From Massilia sp. Root133 (lineage in GTDB: Bacteria > Pseudomonadota > Gammaproteobacteria > Burkholderiales > Burkholderiaceae_D): 64,000 bases of DNA. The stretch lies in assembly GCF_001426525.1 (NCBI RefSeq), contig NZ_LMEW01000035.1, positions 445,060-509,059 on the forward strand, given 5' to 3'. Every line of letters starts with the position of its first letter. The stretch's first letter is position 1. This document shows positions 7,271 to 16,477 of the stretch, in pieces. The translations under genes and the position numbers were made by a program. The notes beneath the pieces are model-generated. The model saw nothing but the letters and a program-made list of their open reading frames with translations, was not told the DNA's origin and ran no database searches.

Positions 7271-8656
7271 ATGAACACCCCAGCAGACCCGCAGATCGAG
7301 TCGCTCCGCATCCCCCCGCATTCCATCGAAGCAGAACAGTCCGTCATCGGCGGCCTGCTGCGCGATAACGCGGCGTGGGACCGCATTGCCGACTTCATGC
7401 ATGCGGAGGATTTTTACCGCTACGACCACCGGATCATCTTCGAACAGATGGTCCGCCTGATCAATGCCGGCAAGCCTGCCGACGTGATCACCGTGTACGA
7501 GGCGCTCGTCCAGCTCGGCAAGGCCGAGGACGTCGGCGGCCTGCAGTACCTGAATGCGATGGCGCAGAACACGCCATCCGCCGCCAACATCCGCCGTTAT
7601 GCCGAGATCGTCCGCGATCGCGGCGTGCTGCGCCAGCTCATCACCGTTGCCGACGAAGTGTCCGGCAAGGCATTCAATCCGCAAGGCGCCGAGGTCAAGC
7701 AGATCCTCGACGAGGCGGAATCGCGTATCTTCGCGATCGCCGAGCAGGGCGCCCGCGGCGCCCAGGGCTGGCTGCCCGTTCAGCCGCTGCTGACCCAGGT
7801 GGTCGAGCGCGTGGACGAGCTGTACAGCCGCGACAACCAGGGCGAGATCACCGGCGTCCCGACGGGCTTCACCGATCTCGACAAGATGACGTCCGGGCTG
7901 CAGCCGGGCGACCTCGTCATCGTCGCCGGCCGTCCGTCGATGGGCAAGACCGCGTTCTCCGTCAACATCGGCGAAAGCGTGGCGGTCGACGCCGGACTGC
8001 CGGTCGCGATCTTCTCGATGGAGATGGGCGGCGTGCAGCTGGCGATGCGTATGCTCGGCTCCATCGGCCAGCTCGACCAGCACCGCCTGCGTACCGGCAA
8101 GCTGCTGGACGAGGACTGGCCGCGCCTGACGCACGCGATCCAGAAGATGAACGATGCGCAGATCTTCATCGACGAGACGCCGGCGCTGAACCCGATCGAG
8201 ATGCGCGCCCGCGCGCGCCGCCTGGCCCGCCAGTGCGGCAAGCTGGGCCTGATCATCGTCGACTACCTGCAGCTGATGCAGGGTTCCAAGCCGGGCGACA
8301 ACCGCGCGTCCGAAATCTCGGAGATCTCGCGTAGCCTGAAGGGCCTGGCGAAGGAACTGGGATGCCCGGTGATCGCGCTGTCCCAGCTGAACCGCTCGCT
8401 GGAACAGCGCCCCAACAAGCGTCCCGTGATGTCCGACCTGCGCGAATCGGGCGCTATCGAACAGGATGCGGACGTGATCATCTTCCTGTATCGTGACGAA
8501 GTTTACAACCCGGACTCGCCCGACAAAGGCACTGCCGAGATCATTATCGGCAAACAGCGTAACGGCCCGATCGGCGCCATTCGCGTGACCTGGATGGGCA
8601 TGTACACCAAGTTCGGCAATTACACCGGCAACCTGGCTGTGTACCAGGGCGATTAA
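7271..8656 (+). CDS. dnaB: Replicative DNA helicase DnaB
   Basis: Hexameric 5'-3' helicase of the replication fork. From the chosen ATG it has 461 residues. Visible are the N-terminal primase-interaction domain (IPPHSIEAEQSVIGGLL), the linker, and the RecA-like motor with Walker A GRPSMGKTAFS, the SMEMGGVQLAMRM segment, Walker B LIIVDYLQLM and the C-terminal ESGAIEQDADVIIFLYRDE. Two ATGs are possible, 7262 and 7271. The first lies inside the sequence TATAAT (7258-7263), so 7271 (MNTPADPQIE) is preferred. No clear ribosome binding site precedes either start. Confidence 0.96.
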   Translation: MNTPADPQIESLRIPPHSIEAEQSVIGGLLRDNAAWDRIADFMHAEDFYRYDHRIIFEQMVRLINAGKPADVITVYEALVQLGKAEDVGGLQYLNAMAQNTPSAANIRRYAEIVRDRGVLRQLITVADEVSGKAFNPQGAEVKQILDEAESRIFAIAEQGARGAQGWLPVQPLLTQVVERVDELYSRDNQGEITGVPTGFTDLDKMTSGLQPGDLVIVAGRPSMGKTAFSVNIGESVAVDAGLPVAIFSMEMGGVQLAMRMLGSIGQLDQHRLRTGKLLDEDWPRLTHAIQKMNDAQIFIDETPALNPIEMRARARRLARQCGKLGLIIVDYLQLMQGSKPGDNRASEISEISRSLKGLAKELGCPVIALSQLNRSLEQRPNKRPVMSDLRESGAIEQDADVIIFLYRDEVYNPDSPDKGTAEIIIGKQRNGPIGAIRVTWMGMYTKFGNYTGNLAVYQGD

Positions 8657-8674
8657 GCCGGCGGCAGTCAAGGA

Positions 8675-8711
8675 TCGCGGCGCCCGGTCCACCCTGGAAC
8701 GGGCGCCGCGA
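8675..8711. terminator. Strong GC hairpin after dnaB
   Basis: 12-base perfect arms tcgcggcgcccg and cgggcgccgcga around 13 bases, followed by only a short pyrimidine run (ctttc). Likely a transcription end for dnaB, though the T-tract is poor. Confidence 0.5.
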
Positions 8712-8752
8712 CTTTCAAAGAAGTCCCAAGAGATTTACCCAACGGAGAACCT

Positions 8753-9379
8753 ATGTTTGGACGCCTGATGCCCACGGAGGGCAAATTTTTCGACCTGTTC
8801 AACCAGCACGCCGCGTTGTGCGTGAAGGGTGCACAAGAGATGGTCGGCCTGATGACCAACTTCGACGACCTGGAAAACCGCACGCACGCCGTGGAGAGCA
8901 TCGAAAAACAGGCGGACAAGGTCACGTACCAATGCGTGGACCTGCTGCACAAGACGTTCATCACGCCGCTCGACCGCGACGACATCCACAAGCTGATCAC
9001 CCGCATGGACGACATCCTCGACATGATGGAGGACGCCGCCCAGACCATCTCGCTGTACGACCTGCACGCCGTCACGCCGGAAGCGAAGCGCCTGGCCGAG
9101 CTGTGCCTGGCATGCTGCGAAAAGGTCCAGCAGGCCGTCGGCATGCTGCACAACATGGACAACGCCCAGAAGATGGTCGCCATCTGCGAAGAGATCGACC
9201 GCCTGGAATCGGACGCCGACCACGTGATGCGCGCCGCCATGTCCAAGCTGTTCCGCGACGAGCCGGACGTGCGCAACCTGATCAAGATGAAGGCCATCTA
9301 CGAAATCCTCGAGACCGTGACCGACCGCTGCGAAGACGTTGCCAACATCATCGAAGGCATCATCGTCGAGAACGCGTAA
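8753..9379 (+). CDS. DUF47/PhoU-like phosphate transport accessory protein
   Basis: 208-residue PhoU-like all-helical protein of the DUF47 family, normally encoded just before a Pit phosphate transporter and thought to modulate it or to sense phosphate. It begins MFGRLMPTEGKFFDLFNQHA and contains two PhoU-like repeats rich in acidic residues, such as ITRMDDILDMMEDAAQ and IDRLESDADHVMRAAM. AACGGAG at 8740-8746 precedes ATG 8753. The downstream Pit gene starts 22 bases after its stop, so the two form one operon. Confidence 0.92.
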   Translation: MFGRLMPTEGKFFDLFNQHAALCVKGAQEMVGLMTNFDDLENRTHAVESIEKQADKVTYQCVDLLHKTFITPLDRDDIHKLITRMDDILDMMEDAAQTISLYDLHAVTPEAKRLAELCLACCEKVQQAVGMLHNMDNAQKMVAICEEIDRLESDADHVMRAAMSKLFRDEPDVRNLIKMKAIYEILETVTDRCEDVANIIEGIIVENA

Positions 9380-9401
9380 CGACCGGAACAACAAAAACAA
9401 C

Positions 9402-10412
9402 ATGGACTCTCTACATATCAGCATTTATGTGCTGGGCCTGCTCGTCTTTTTAGCGCTGGTCTTCGACTTCATGAACGGCTTCCACGACGCCGCCAACGCG
9501 ATCGCGACGGTGGTGTCGACGGGCGTGCTGCGTCCGCAGACGGCCGTCGCGATGTCCGCGATGTTCAACTTCGTCGCCATCTTCACCGTCGGCCTGCACG
9601 TGGCGTCAACGGTGGGCAAGGGCACCGTCGACCCGCACATCGTCGACCACTACGTCGTGTTCGGAGCGCTCGTCGGCGCGATCATCTGGAACATCATCAC
9701 GTGGTACTACGGCATTCCGTCGTCGTCCTCGCACGCCCTGATCGGCGGCCTGGTGGGCGCGGCCGTCGCCAAGAGCGGTACCGGCGCGCTGGTCGGCGGC
9801 GGCCTGCTCAAGACCGTGCAATGGATCATCCTGTCGCCGCTGCTGGGCTTCATCCTCGGTTCGCTCGTGATGCTGGCCGTGTCGTGGATCTTCGTGCGCA
9901 CCCCGCCGCGCAAGGTCGACACGTGGTTCCGCCGCCTGCAGCTGTTCTCGGCCGCGGCGTACAGTCTGGGCCACGGCGGCAACGACGCGCAGAAGACCAT
10001 CGGCATCATCTGGATGCTGCTGATCGTGGCCGGCGTCTCCAAGGCCGGCGATGCCACGCCCCCGCTGTGGGTCATCATCTCCTGCTATACGGCGATCTCG
10101 ATGGGCACGCTGTTCGGCGGCTGGCGCATCGTGCGCACGATGGGCCAGAAGATCACCAAGCTCAAGCCGGTCGGCGGCTTCTGCGCGGAATCGGGTGGCG
10201 CCATCACGCTGTTCATCGCCAGCGCGATCGGCGTGCCGGTGTCGACGACGCACACCATCACGGGCGCCATCGTCGGCGTCGGCTCGGCGCAGAAGGCGTC
10301 GGCCGTGCGCTGGGGCGTGGCCGGTAACATCGTATGGGCCTGGATCTTCACCATCCCCGCGTCGGCGTTCATGGCGGCGATCGCGTGGTGGGTCGGCACC
10401 CACATCCTGTAA
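9402..10412 (+). CDS. pit: Inorganic phosphate transporter, Pit family
   Basis: Low-affinity, metal-phosphate:H+ symporter in the inner membrane. 336 residues with about ten hydrophobic segments. Both copies of the family signature are visible: FMNGFHDAANAIAT near residue 24 and GHGGNDAQKTIG near residue 190. Conserved SSSSHALIGGLVGA and STTHTITGAIVGVG also match. ATG 9402 was chosen because the frame upstream overlaps the DUF47 gene. It ends before a good intrinsic terminator. Being coupled with DUF47 fits phosphate-related regulation. Confidence 0.94.
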   Translation: MDSLHISIYVLGLLVFLALVFDFMNGFHDAANAIATVVSTGVLRPQTAVAMSAMFNFVAIFTVGLHVASTVGKGTVDPHIVDHYVVFGALVGAIIWNIITWYYGIPSSSSHALIGGLVGAAVAKSGTGALVGGGLLKTVQWIILSPLLGFILGSLVMLAVSWIFVRTPPRKVDTWFRRLQLFSAAAYSLGHGGNDAQKTIGIIWMLLIVAGVSKAGDATPPLWVIISCYTAISMGTLFGGWRIVRTMGQKITKLKPVGGFCAESGGAITLFIASAIGVPVSTTHTITGAIVGVGSAQKASAVRWGVAGNIVWAWIFTIPASAFMAAIAWWVGTHIL

Positions 10413-10433
10413 GCGCACCGCGCCGTCATCCAC

Positions 10434-10457
10434 AAGCAGCCTCCAGGCTGCTTTTTT
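10434..10457 (+). terminator. Intrinsic terminator after pit
   Basis: Perfect 9-base arms aagcagcct/aggctgctt around cc, running into a T6 tract. Confidence 0.88.
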
Positions 10458-10464
10458 ATTTCCC

Positions 10465-10526
10465 AAAACCGGGGTCAGAGCCCGGGTTTGGGCAATTTCC
10501 AAAAATCGGGCTCTGACCCCGGTTTT
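10465..10526. repeat. 62-bp inverted repeat with GGGGTCAGAGCCC arms
   Basis: Arms aaaaccggggtcagagcccg (10465-10484) and its exact complement (10507-10526) are 20 bases each around a 22-base loop. A partial match, ggggtcagact, occurs at 5290-5300 next to the lexA operator. It looks like a dispersed palindromic repeat of the host. Confidence 0.75.
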
Positions 10527-10631
10527 CTTTTCATTTTTACTAACGACGTAGTAATATTACATGCGATCGTCGGCCAGCGTTGCCGTCCGGGCCACGCCCG
10601 TCGGTCAGAATAAGAATGAAGAGGGGACAAT

Positions 10632-13600
10632 ATGATATTGAGAAGTAGTTTGACTTCATGGTTGGGGCTCGCCGCGGCCGCCTGCGCCAGCCTGCTGCTG
10701 GCCGGTTGCGGCGCCGGCGGTTCCGGCCAGCAGGCCACCCAGTCCGGCACGCGGTTGCTGGCGGCCAGCGCCACCACGGCCACACCCGTCGCGCCGGGCA
10801 GCATCCGCATGCACTTCCACCGCGTCCAGAACGACACGGCCCAGTGGGGCGTATATTCGTGGGATGGTCCGCAGCATCCCAGTTCGGCGTGGATCACCGA
10901 CCGCTTCATGTTCACGGGCACCGACGGTTTTGGCGGCTACGTCGATATTCCGGTGGCAGCGGGCAAGAGCGCGATCTGGTTCCTCGTCACCGACGGCAAC
11001 GGCAGCAAGAATTGCGGCGCCGACCAGCACGCCGACTTGAATGCCGACGTCGCCACGAAGGGCCAGGAAGCCTGGATGCTCGAAGGCGACTGCGCGGTCT
11101 ACGCCACCCAGCCCGCGCTCAGCTTCGGCAATCTCGCCTTCGCCAACGCCCAGTGGCTCACCAGCACGACGCTGGCCTGGCCGGGCGTGCCCACCGACGG
11201 CACCTATAAACTGTTCCATGCCGCGAACGGCGGTCTCGCGGCGAGCGAAGGCGGTCCCGTGGGCCTCAGCGGCGCGGAGGTCGCCTTCGACCTCACCGTG
11301 TCCGCGCTGCCGGACGCCATTCGCCAGAAATATCCGCACCTGGCCGGCGCGACCGGCCTGCGCCTGAAGGACGCCGATGCGGCCAGGATCGCATCGCTGG
11401 TCAGCGGCCAGTTCGCCATCGCCCAGTACGACGGTGCCGGCAACCTCGTGCAGGTGACGTCGCTGCAGACGGCCGGCCTGCTGGACGATCTGTACGCGGC
11501 GCAGGCGGTGCAGGCCCAACTGGGCGTGACGTTCGACCGCAGCGGCCGCGCGACGTTCCGCGTGTGGGCGCCGACGGCGAAATCCGTCGCGCTGAACCTG
11601 TACGCGAGCGCCAACGCGGCGACCGCGACGACCGTCCCGATGACGCGCGACGCGGCCAGCGGCGTGTGGAGCGCCACGTCGAACGATCCGACGCTCGCCA
11701 ACCGCGCCTACTACACGTACACCGTGCAGGTGCTGTCGCGCTGGGCCGACAACAAGATCGTGACGAACACCGTGACCGATCCGTATTCGCTGAGCCTGTC
11801 CGCGAACAGCGCGCGCAGCTTCGTCGCGAACCTCGACAGCCCGCAACTGAAGCCGGCCGGCTGGGACGACCAGCGCATTCCGAAACTGGACGCGCCCACC
11901 GACATCGCGCTGTACGAGCTGCACATCCGCGACTTCTCCGCGTCCGACGCCACCGTGCCGGCCGCCCACCGCGGCAAATACCTGGCCTTCACGGACGGCG
12001 ACGCCAACGGCATGCGTCACCTGAAATCGCTGCAGAAGGCGGGCATGACGCACGTGCACCTGATGCCGAGTTTCGACATCGCCAGCGTCGACGAAAAAGG
12101 CTGCGTCACCCCGGCCATTCCGAACGCGGGCGCGGATTCGACCGCGCAGCAGGCCGCAGTCGCCGCCGTGGCGGATACGGACTGCTTCAACTGGGGCTAC
12201 GACCCGGTCCACTACAATACGCCGGAAGGCAGCTATGCGACGAATGCCGACGACGGCGCCGTGCGCGTGCGCGAGTTCCGCGCGATGGTGCAGGCGCTGC
12301 ACGAGACCGGCCTGCGCGTGACGATGGACGTCGTGTACAACCACACGAGCCAGTCGCAGCAAGGTCCGCTGTCGGTCCTCGACCGCATCGTGCCGACCTA
12401 TTACTACCGCCTCGCCAACGATGGCCACATCCTGAACGACAGCTGCTGCGCCGACACCGCGCAGGAAAACGCGATGATGGGCAAGCTGATCATCGATTCC
12501 GTGTCGCTGTGGGCGCGCCAGTACAAGGTCGACAGCTTCCGCTTCGACATCATGGGCCTGTCGCCGCTGGATCTCGTCAAGCGCCTGCAGGTCAGCGTCA
12601 ACCAGGCCGCGGGCCGCGACATCTACCTGTACGGCGAAGCGTGGAACTTCGGCGCCGTCGGCAACGACGCCCGCTTCGTGCAGGCGCGCCAGGCCAACAT
12701 GGCGGGCACCGGCATCGGTTCGTTCAACGACCGCATGCGCGACACGGTGCGCGGCGGCGGTTGCTGCGACGGCGGCCAGGCGCTGGTCAAGGAGCAGGGC
12801 TTCATCAACGGCGTCTACACCGACCCGAACGCACTGTCGACGCAGACCCGCGACGATGCGCTGCGCCTCGCGGACCTCGTGCGCGTCGCGCTGTCCGGCA
12901 CGTTGCGCGACTACCGCTTCACGGACCGCTTCGGCAACGAGCGCACGAACGCGCAAATCGATTACTTCGGCCAGCAGGCCGGCTTCGCGGCGAGTCCGGC
13001 CGAGACGATCAACTACATCGAGGCGCACGACAACCAGACGCTGTTCGACATCAACGCGTTCCGCCTGCCGCAAGCGACCTCGCTGTCCGACCGCGTGCGC
13101 GTGCAGACGCTCGGTGCCGCGATCAACGTGCTGGCGCAAGGCATCCCGTTCTTCCACGCCGGCCAGGAAATCCTGCGCTCGAAATCGCTCGACCGCGACA
13201 GCTACAACGCCGGCGACTGGTTCAACAAGCTGGATTACAGCTACGCGTCGAATAACTTCGGCGTCGGCCTGCCGATGGCGGGGCAGAACCAGGACAACTG
13301 GTCCTTGATGGCGCCCATCCTCGCCAACCCGCTGATCAAGCCGGACACGCGCGCGATCCTCGCCGCGAAGAACGCGTTCGAAGACTTCCTCGCGATCCGC
13401 GCGGACAGCACGCTGTTCCGCATGCGCACGGCGCAGGACGTGATCGACCGCCTGAAGTTCTACAACGTGGGACCGAACCAGGTGCCGGGACTCGTCGCGC
13501 TGAGCATCGATGGTGCGCGCTATCCGGGCGCCCGGTACAAGGCGGTCGTCGTCGTGTTCAACGTGGACAAGATCCCGAAGACGATCGCGATCCCGGAACT

Positions 13601-13745
13601 GAAGGGCCGCAAGCTGCAGCTGCATCGCATCCAGCGCAACGGCAGCGACGACGTCGTGAAGGCCTCCACCTTCGTGCCCGGCGTCGGCATCTTCGCGATC
13701 CCGGCGCGCACGGCGGCGGTGTTCGTACAGAACGCGAACGACTGA
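10632..13745 (+). CDS. Pullulanase-type alpha-1,6-glucosidase lipoprotein (GH13)
   Basis: Debranches pullulan, starch or glycogen at alpha-1,6 bonds. 1037 residues starting with a lipoprotein signal (LLLAGC, Cys about residue 26), so it is probably outer-membrane or surface anchored. Order: a carbohydrate-binding domain of CBM41 type (residues about 55-130, with MHFHRVQNDTAQWGVYSWDG), a pullulanase N2-like region, a CBM48 domain (about 295-390, RATFRVWAPTAKSVALNLY), then the GH13 barrel. Catalytic residues are visible: nucleophile Asp639 in SFRFDIMG, acid Glu669 in YGEAWN, and Asp800 in EAHDNQ. A pullulanase C-terminal beta domain closes the protein. ATG 10632 follows AGAGGGGA. No linked amylase or maltodextrin genes are present. 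Confidence 0.92.
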   Translation: MILRSSLTSWLGLAAAACASLLLAGCGAGGSGQQATQSGTRLLAASATTATPVAPGSIRMHFHRVQNDTAQWGVYSWDGPQHPSSAWITDRFMFTGTDGFGGYVDIPVAAGKSAIWFLVTDGNGSKNCGADQHADLNADVATKGQEAWMLEGDCAVYATQPALSFGNLAFANAQWLTSTTLAWPGVPTDGTYKLFHAANGGLAASEGGPVGLSGAEVAFDLTVSALPDAIRQKYPHLAGATGLRLKDADAARIASLVSGQFAIAQYDGAGNLVQVTSLQTAGLLDDLYAAQAVQAQLGVTFDRSGRATFRVWAPTAKSVALNLYASANAATATTVPMTRDAASGVWSATSNDPTLANRAYYTYTVQVLSRWADNKIVTNTVTDPYSLSLSANSARSFVANLDSPQLKPAGWDDQRIPKLDAPTDIALYELHIRDFSASDATVPAAHRGKYLAFTDGDANGMRHLKSLQKAGMTHVHLMPSFDIASVDEKGCVTPAIPNAGADSTAQQAAVAAVADTDCFNWGYDPVHYNTPEGSYATNADDGAVRVREFRAMVQALHETGLRVTMDVVYNHTSQSQQGPLSVLDRIVPTYYYRLANDGHILNDSCCADTAQENAMMGKLIIDSVSLWARQYKVDSFRFDIMGLSPLDLVKRLQVSVNQAAGRDIYLYGEAWNFGAVGNDARFVQARQANMAGTGIGSFNDRMRDTVRGGGCCDGGQALVKEQGFINGVYTDPNALSTQTRDDALRLADLVRVALSGTLRDYRFTDRFGNERTNAQIDYFGQQAGFAASPAETINYIEAHDNQTLFDINAFRLPQATSLSDRVRVQTLGAAINVLAQGIPFFHAGQEILRSKSLDRDSYNAGDWFNKLDYSYASNNFGVGLPMAGQNQDNWSLMAPILANPLIKPDTRAILAAKNAFEDFLAIRADSTLFRMRTAQDVIDRLKFYNVGPNQVPGLVALSIDGARYPGARYKAVVVVFNVDKIPKTIAIPELKGRKLQLHRIQRNGSDDVVKASTFVPGVGIFAIPARTAAVFVQNAND

Positions 13746-13758
13746 CCGGGGTGCAATG

Positions 13759-13788
13759 AAAAAGGGCCGGGGATGCGATCTCCGGCCC
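13759..13788 (-). terminator. Intrinsic terminator for the small lipoprotein gene
   Basis: Arms gggccgg (13764-13770) and ccggccc (13782-13788). Read on the minus strand, the stem is followed by a T5 run, so it serves the gene at 13811-14059 and lies just beyond the pullulanase stop. Confidence 0.7.
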
Positions 13789-13810
13789 GTGTGCCATGGC
13801 GTGTTGCGAT

Positions 13811-14059
13811 TCAGGGCTTGCCGGCTGCCCAGTTGTTGGTGCCGCTGCCGTTGGTGCGGTCGTTCTCGAGCGCCTGCTTGTCGACGATCGTCAGGTTGTC
13901 CGTGCGGCTCGGCGCCTTGCGCGGGATGAGGGTGCCGGTCGGCGTGTAGCTCGAATCGAGGTAGGTGTTGCCACCTTGCGCCGGTTTGGCGCCGTCGGCG
14001 GCGCAGCCGGACAGCAGGATGGCGGTGGCCGCCAGGATCGGCGGAACGATGCGGTTCAT
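13811..14059 (-). CDS. Small lipoprotein of unknown function
   Basis: 82 residues with a clear lipoprotein signal peptide (MNRIVPPILAATAILLSGC; lipobox LSGC at residues 16-19), followed by a short hydrophilic, Asn/Thr/Gly-rich chain with no recognisable domain. A purine-rich AGGAGAG site precedes ATG 14059. It follows the GspE-like gene on the same strand with a gap of 36 bases and could be read through from it, or be transcribed alone. Confidence 0.7.
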   Translation of the reverse strand: MNRIVPPILAATAILLSGCAADGAKPAQGGNTYLDSSYTPTGTLIPRKAPSRTDNLTIVDKQALENDRTNGSGTNNWAAGKP

Positions 14060-14095
14060 TACGTTACTCTCCTGTAGTGAGTTGCGGTTGGCAGG

Positions 14096-16477
14096 TCATT
14101 TGATGCAGACGGCACGCACCATCTTGATGTCGGTGACGCCGCCCAGGATCTTCTCGATGCCGTCCATTTTCAGGGTCAGCATCCCGTCCTCCAGCGCGGC
14201 CGCGAGCAGGTCGGCCACGCGTGCGTGCTCGGTCAGCAGGCGCTTGATACGCTCGCTGCCCAGCATCAGTTCATGCAGGCCGACGCGCCCGCGGTATCCC
14301 TTGTTGCACTCGGCGCAGCCCACGGCGCGGTACAGCGTGAAGTGCCCGGAAGCGTCGCCGTGGCGCTGGCGCCAGCCGGCCAGCACGGCCGCGCGCGCGG
14401 CCTGCGGGTCCGTCTTGTACGAGGACTGGCCGCGCAGCTCTTCGCAGTACTCGTCGAGCAACGCCTCCACCTCGGCGTCGTCCGGGCGGTAGGGCTGGCG
14501 GCACGCGGTGCACAGGCGGCGTGCGAGGCGCTGCGCCAGGATGCCCAGCAGGGCGTCGGCGAAATTGAATGGGTCCATGCCCATGTCGAGCAGGCGCACG
14601 ACCGATTCCGGCGCGCTGTTCGTGTGCAGGGTCGAGAACACGAGGTGGCCCGTCAGCGAGGCCTCGATGCCCGTGCTGACCGTCTCGCGGTCACGCATCT
14701 CGCCGACCATGATCACGTCCGGATCGGCGCGCAGGAAAGCGCGCATGACGGTGGCGAAGTCGAGGCCCGTCTTGCGGTTGACCTGCACCTGGCGCAGGCC
14801 CTTCTGGGTGATCTCGACCGGGTCCTCGGCGGTCCAGATCTTGGTCTCCGGCGTGTTCAGGTGCGCGAGGATCGAGTGCAGCGTCGTCGTCTTGCCCGAG
14901 CCGGTCGGCCCGCACACGAAGAACAGGCCGTACGGCTTGGCGACGGCGGCCTTCAGGCGCGCCAGGTTGTGCGGCAGGATGCCCAGGCTGTCGAGCGGGA
15001 TCGGTTCGCCGGCCTGCAGGATGCGCATCACGACGTCCTCGACGCCGCCGCTGGACGGGATCGTCGCCACGCGCAGTTCGATGTCGAGCGGACCGTATTT
15101 GCGGAAGCGGATCTTGCCGTCCTGCGGCTTGCGCCGCTCGGAGATGTCGAGGTCGCACATGATTTTTACGCGCGCGACGAGGGCGTTGCGGTAGCTGGCC
15201 GGGATCTCGATGTACGGAACGAGCACGCCGTCCTTGCGGAAGCGGATGCCCGTCTTGCCGCGGCCCGGCTGCGGTTCGATGTGGATGTCGGACGCGCCCT
15301 GGCGGTGCGCGTCGACGATGATCCGGTTCAGCAGCTTCACCAGTTCGTTCTCGACGGCGGCCGAGACCTCGGTGCTGCCGCCCTCGGTCTCCTCGTCCGG
15401 ATCGCCTTCCTCGTCGAGGTGCGACAGCAGTTCGCCCACGCTCGTGTCGTCGGCCACCGCCCCGCCGAAGAACTGGGCCACCGTCTGGCGCAGGTCGTGG
15501 CGGGTCGTCACGCGCCATGCGATGCGCGCGCGGCCGAACACCTGCGCGGCGATGTGGCTGGCGGCCACGCGCTCCGGGTCCAGCGCCATCAGCACGAGGC
15601 CGTCGGGACCATCTTCCAGCGGCAGCCAGCCGTGTTCGAGCGCGTACTGCGGCTTCAGGTTGCGCAGCAGCTCGACGGGCTTCACGCGCTCGGCGCGGAA
15701 CGCTTCGTAGGGCAGGCCGCAGTACGCCGACAGCGCCTCGCCGATCTGGCCCGGCTTCAGGTGGAAGTCGGACAGCAGCACGTCCTCGATGTCGGCATCG
15801 CGCTCGCGCGCGAGGCGCGTGGCCAGTTCCAGTTCCTGCACGGCGAGGACCGCGCGCGTTACGAGGGCATCGTAGCGGCCGCGCGGCAGCGGGGCGCGCA
15901 GGCGCTGGCTGAACGCGACGGCCAGGGTGTCGCACAACTGCTTCACGCCGTCGAGGCACAGCTGGGGGAAGGGGCCGCCGGCGCGGTGGTTGATGAACTG
16001 GATGACGCCGAGCAGCGCACCGCCCGCGTCGATCAGCGGCGCCACCAGCATCTCGCGCGTGCGGTAGCCCGTGCGCTGGTCGACGCCGCGCTGGAAACGC
16101 AGCGTGGGCGCCAGGCGGCGCAGCTCGGCCTCGTCGTAGACGTCGGCGATGTTGACGGTCGCGCGCGCCAGCGCCGCGAAGCCGGCGATGGAGCCGGGAC
16201 CGATCGGCAGCTGCAGGTGGCGGATTTCGGACAGGCCGGTCTTGACCTTGGCGACGAGGGCGTCCTGCGCCGGCGTCACGGCGTACAGGGTAAAGCGGTC
16301 GGCATCGAACAGGTCGCAGAAGTCCTGGCCCAGGTCGAGCATGATCTGGTCCAGGTTGGCGGTGGCGTGGATCCTCGTGGTGATCGCCTGCAGGCGGCGC
16401 TGGAAGTCGAGGCGCCGCGCCGTGTCGTCGGGCGCGCGCCGGTCTCCCTTGCGCTGTTCCACGAAGTCCCCGCTCAT
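14096..16477 (-). CDS. GAF-domain GspE/PilB-like secretion ATPase, orphan
   Basis: 793 residues. N-terminal GAF domain (about 25-190), a GspE/PilB N-terminal domain (about 225-340), then the motor: Asp-box region, Walker A GPTGSGKT (523-530), Walker B region DPDVIMVGEM (585-594), His-box TGHLVFSTLHTN (609-620) and the tetracysteine zinc site Cys656/659 and Cys721/724. These are the parts of a type II secretion or type IV pilus assembly ATPase. A GAF sensor in front is unusual, and no other secretion or pilus genes are nearby, so it may power a remote machine under ligand control. Its ATG at 16477 overlaps the stop of the MBL gene by one base (TGATG), so translation is probably coupled. Confidence 0.88.
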   Translation of the reverse strand: MSGDFVEQRKGDRRAPDDTARRLDFQRRLQAITTRIHATANLDQIMLDLGQDFCDLFDADRFTLYAVTPAQDALVAKVKTGLSEIRHLQLPIGPGSIAGFAALARATVNIADVYDEAELRRLAPTLRFQRGVDQRTGYRTREMLVAPLIDAGGALLGVIQFINHRAGGPFPQLCLDGVKQLCDTLAVAFSQRLRAPLPRGRYDALVTRAVLAVQELELATRLARERDADIEDVLLSDFHLKPGQIGEALSAYCGLPYEAFRAERVKPVELLRNLKPQYALEHGWLPLEDGPDGLVLMALDPERVAASHIAAQVFGRARIAWRVTTRHDLRQTVAQFFGGAVADDTSVGELLSHLDEEGDPDEETEGGSTEVSAAVENELVKLLNRIIVDAHRQGASDIHIEPQPGRGKTGIRFRKDGVLVPYIEIPASYRNALVARVKIMCDLDISERRKPQDGKIRFRKYGPLDIELRVATIPSSGGVEDVVMRILQAGEPIPLDSLGILPHNLARLKAAVAKPYGLFFVCGPTGSGKTTTLHSILAHLNTPETKIWTAEDPVEITQKGLRQVQVNRKTGLDFATVMRAFLRADPDVIMVGEMRDRETVSTGIEASLTGHLVFSTLHTNSAPESVVRLLDMGMDPFNFADALLGILAQRLARRLCTACRQPYRPDDAEVEALLDEYCEELRGQSSYKTDPQAARAAVLAGWRQRHGDASGHFTLYRAVGCAECNKGYRGRVGLHELMLGSERIKRLLTEHARVADLLAAALEDGMLTLKMDGIEKILGGVTDIKMVRAVCIK

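Noticed and set aside
10656-13625. 989-codon minus-strand open frame antisense to the pullulanase
   Set aside because: High GC removes stops on the opposite strand; composition is the mirror of the pullulanase codons and no domain appears.
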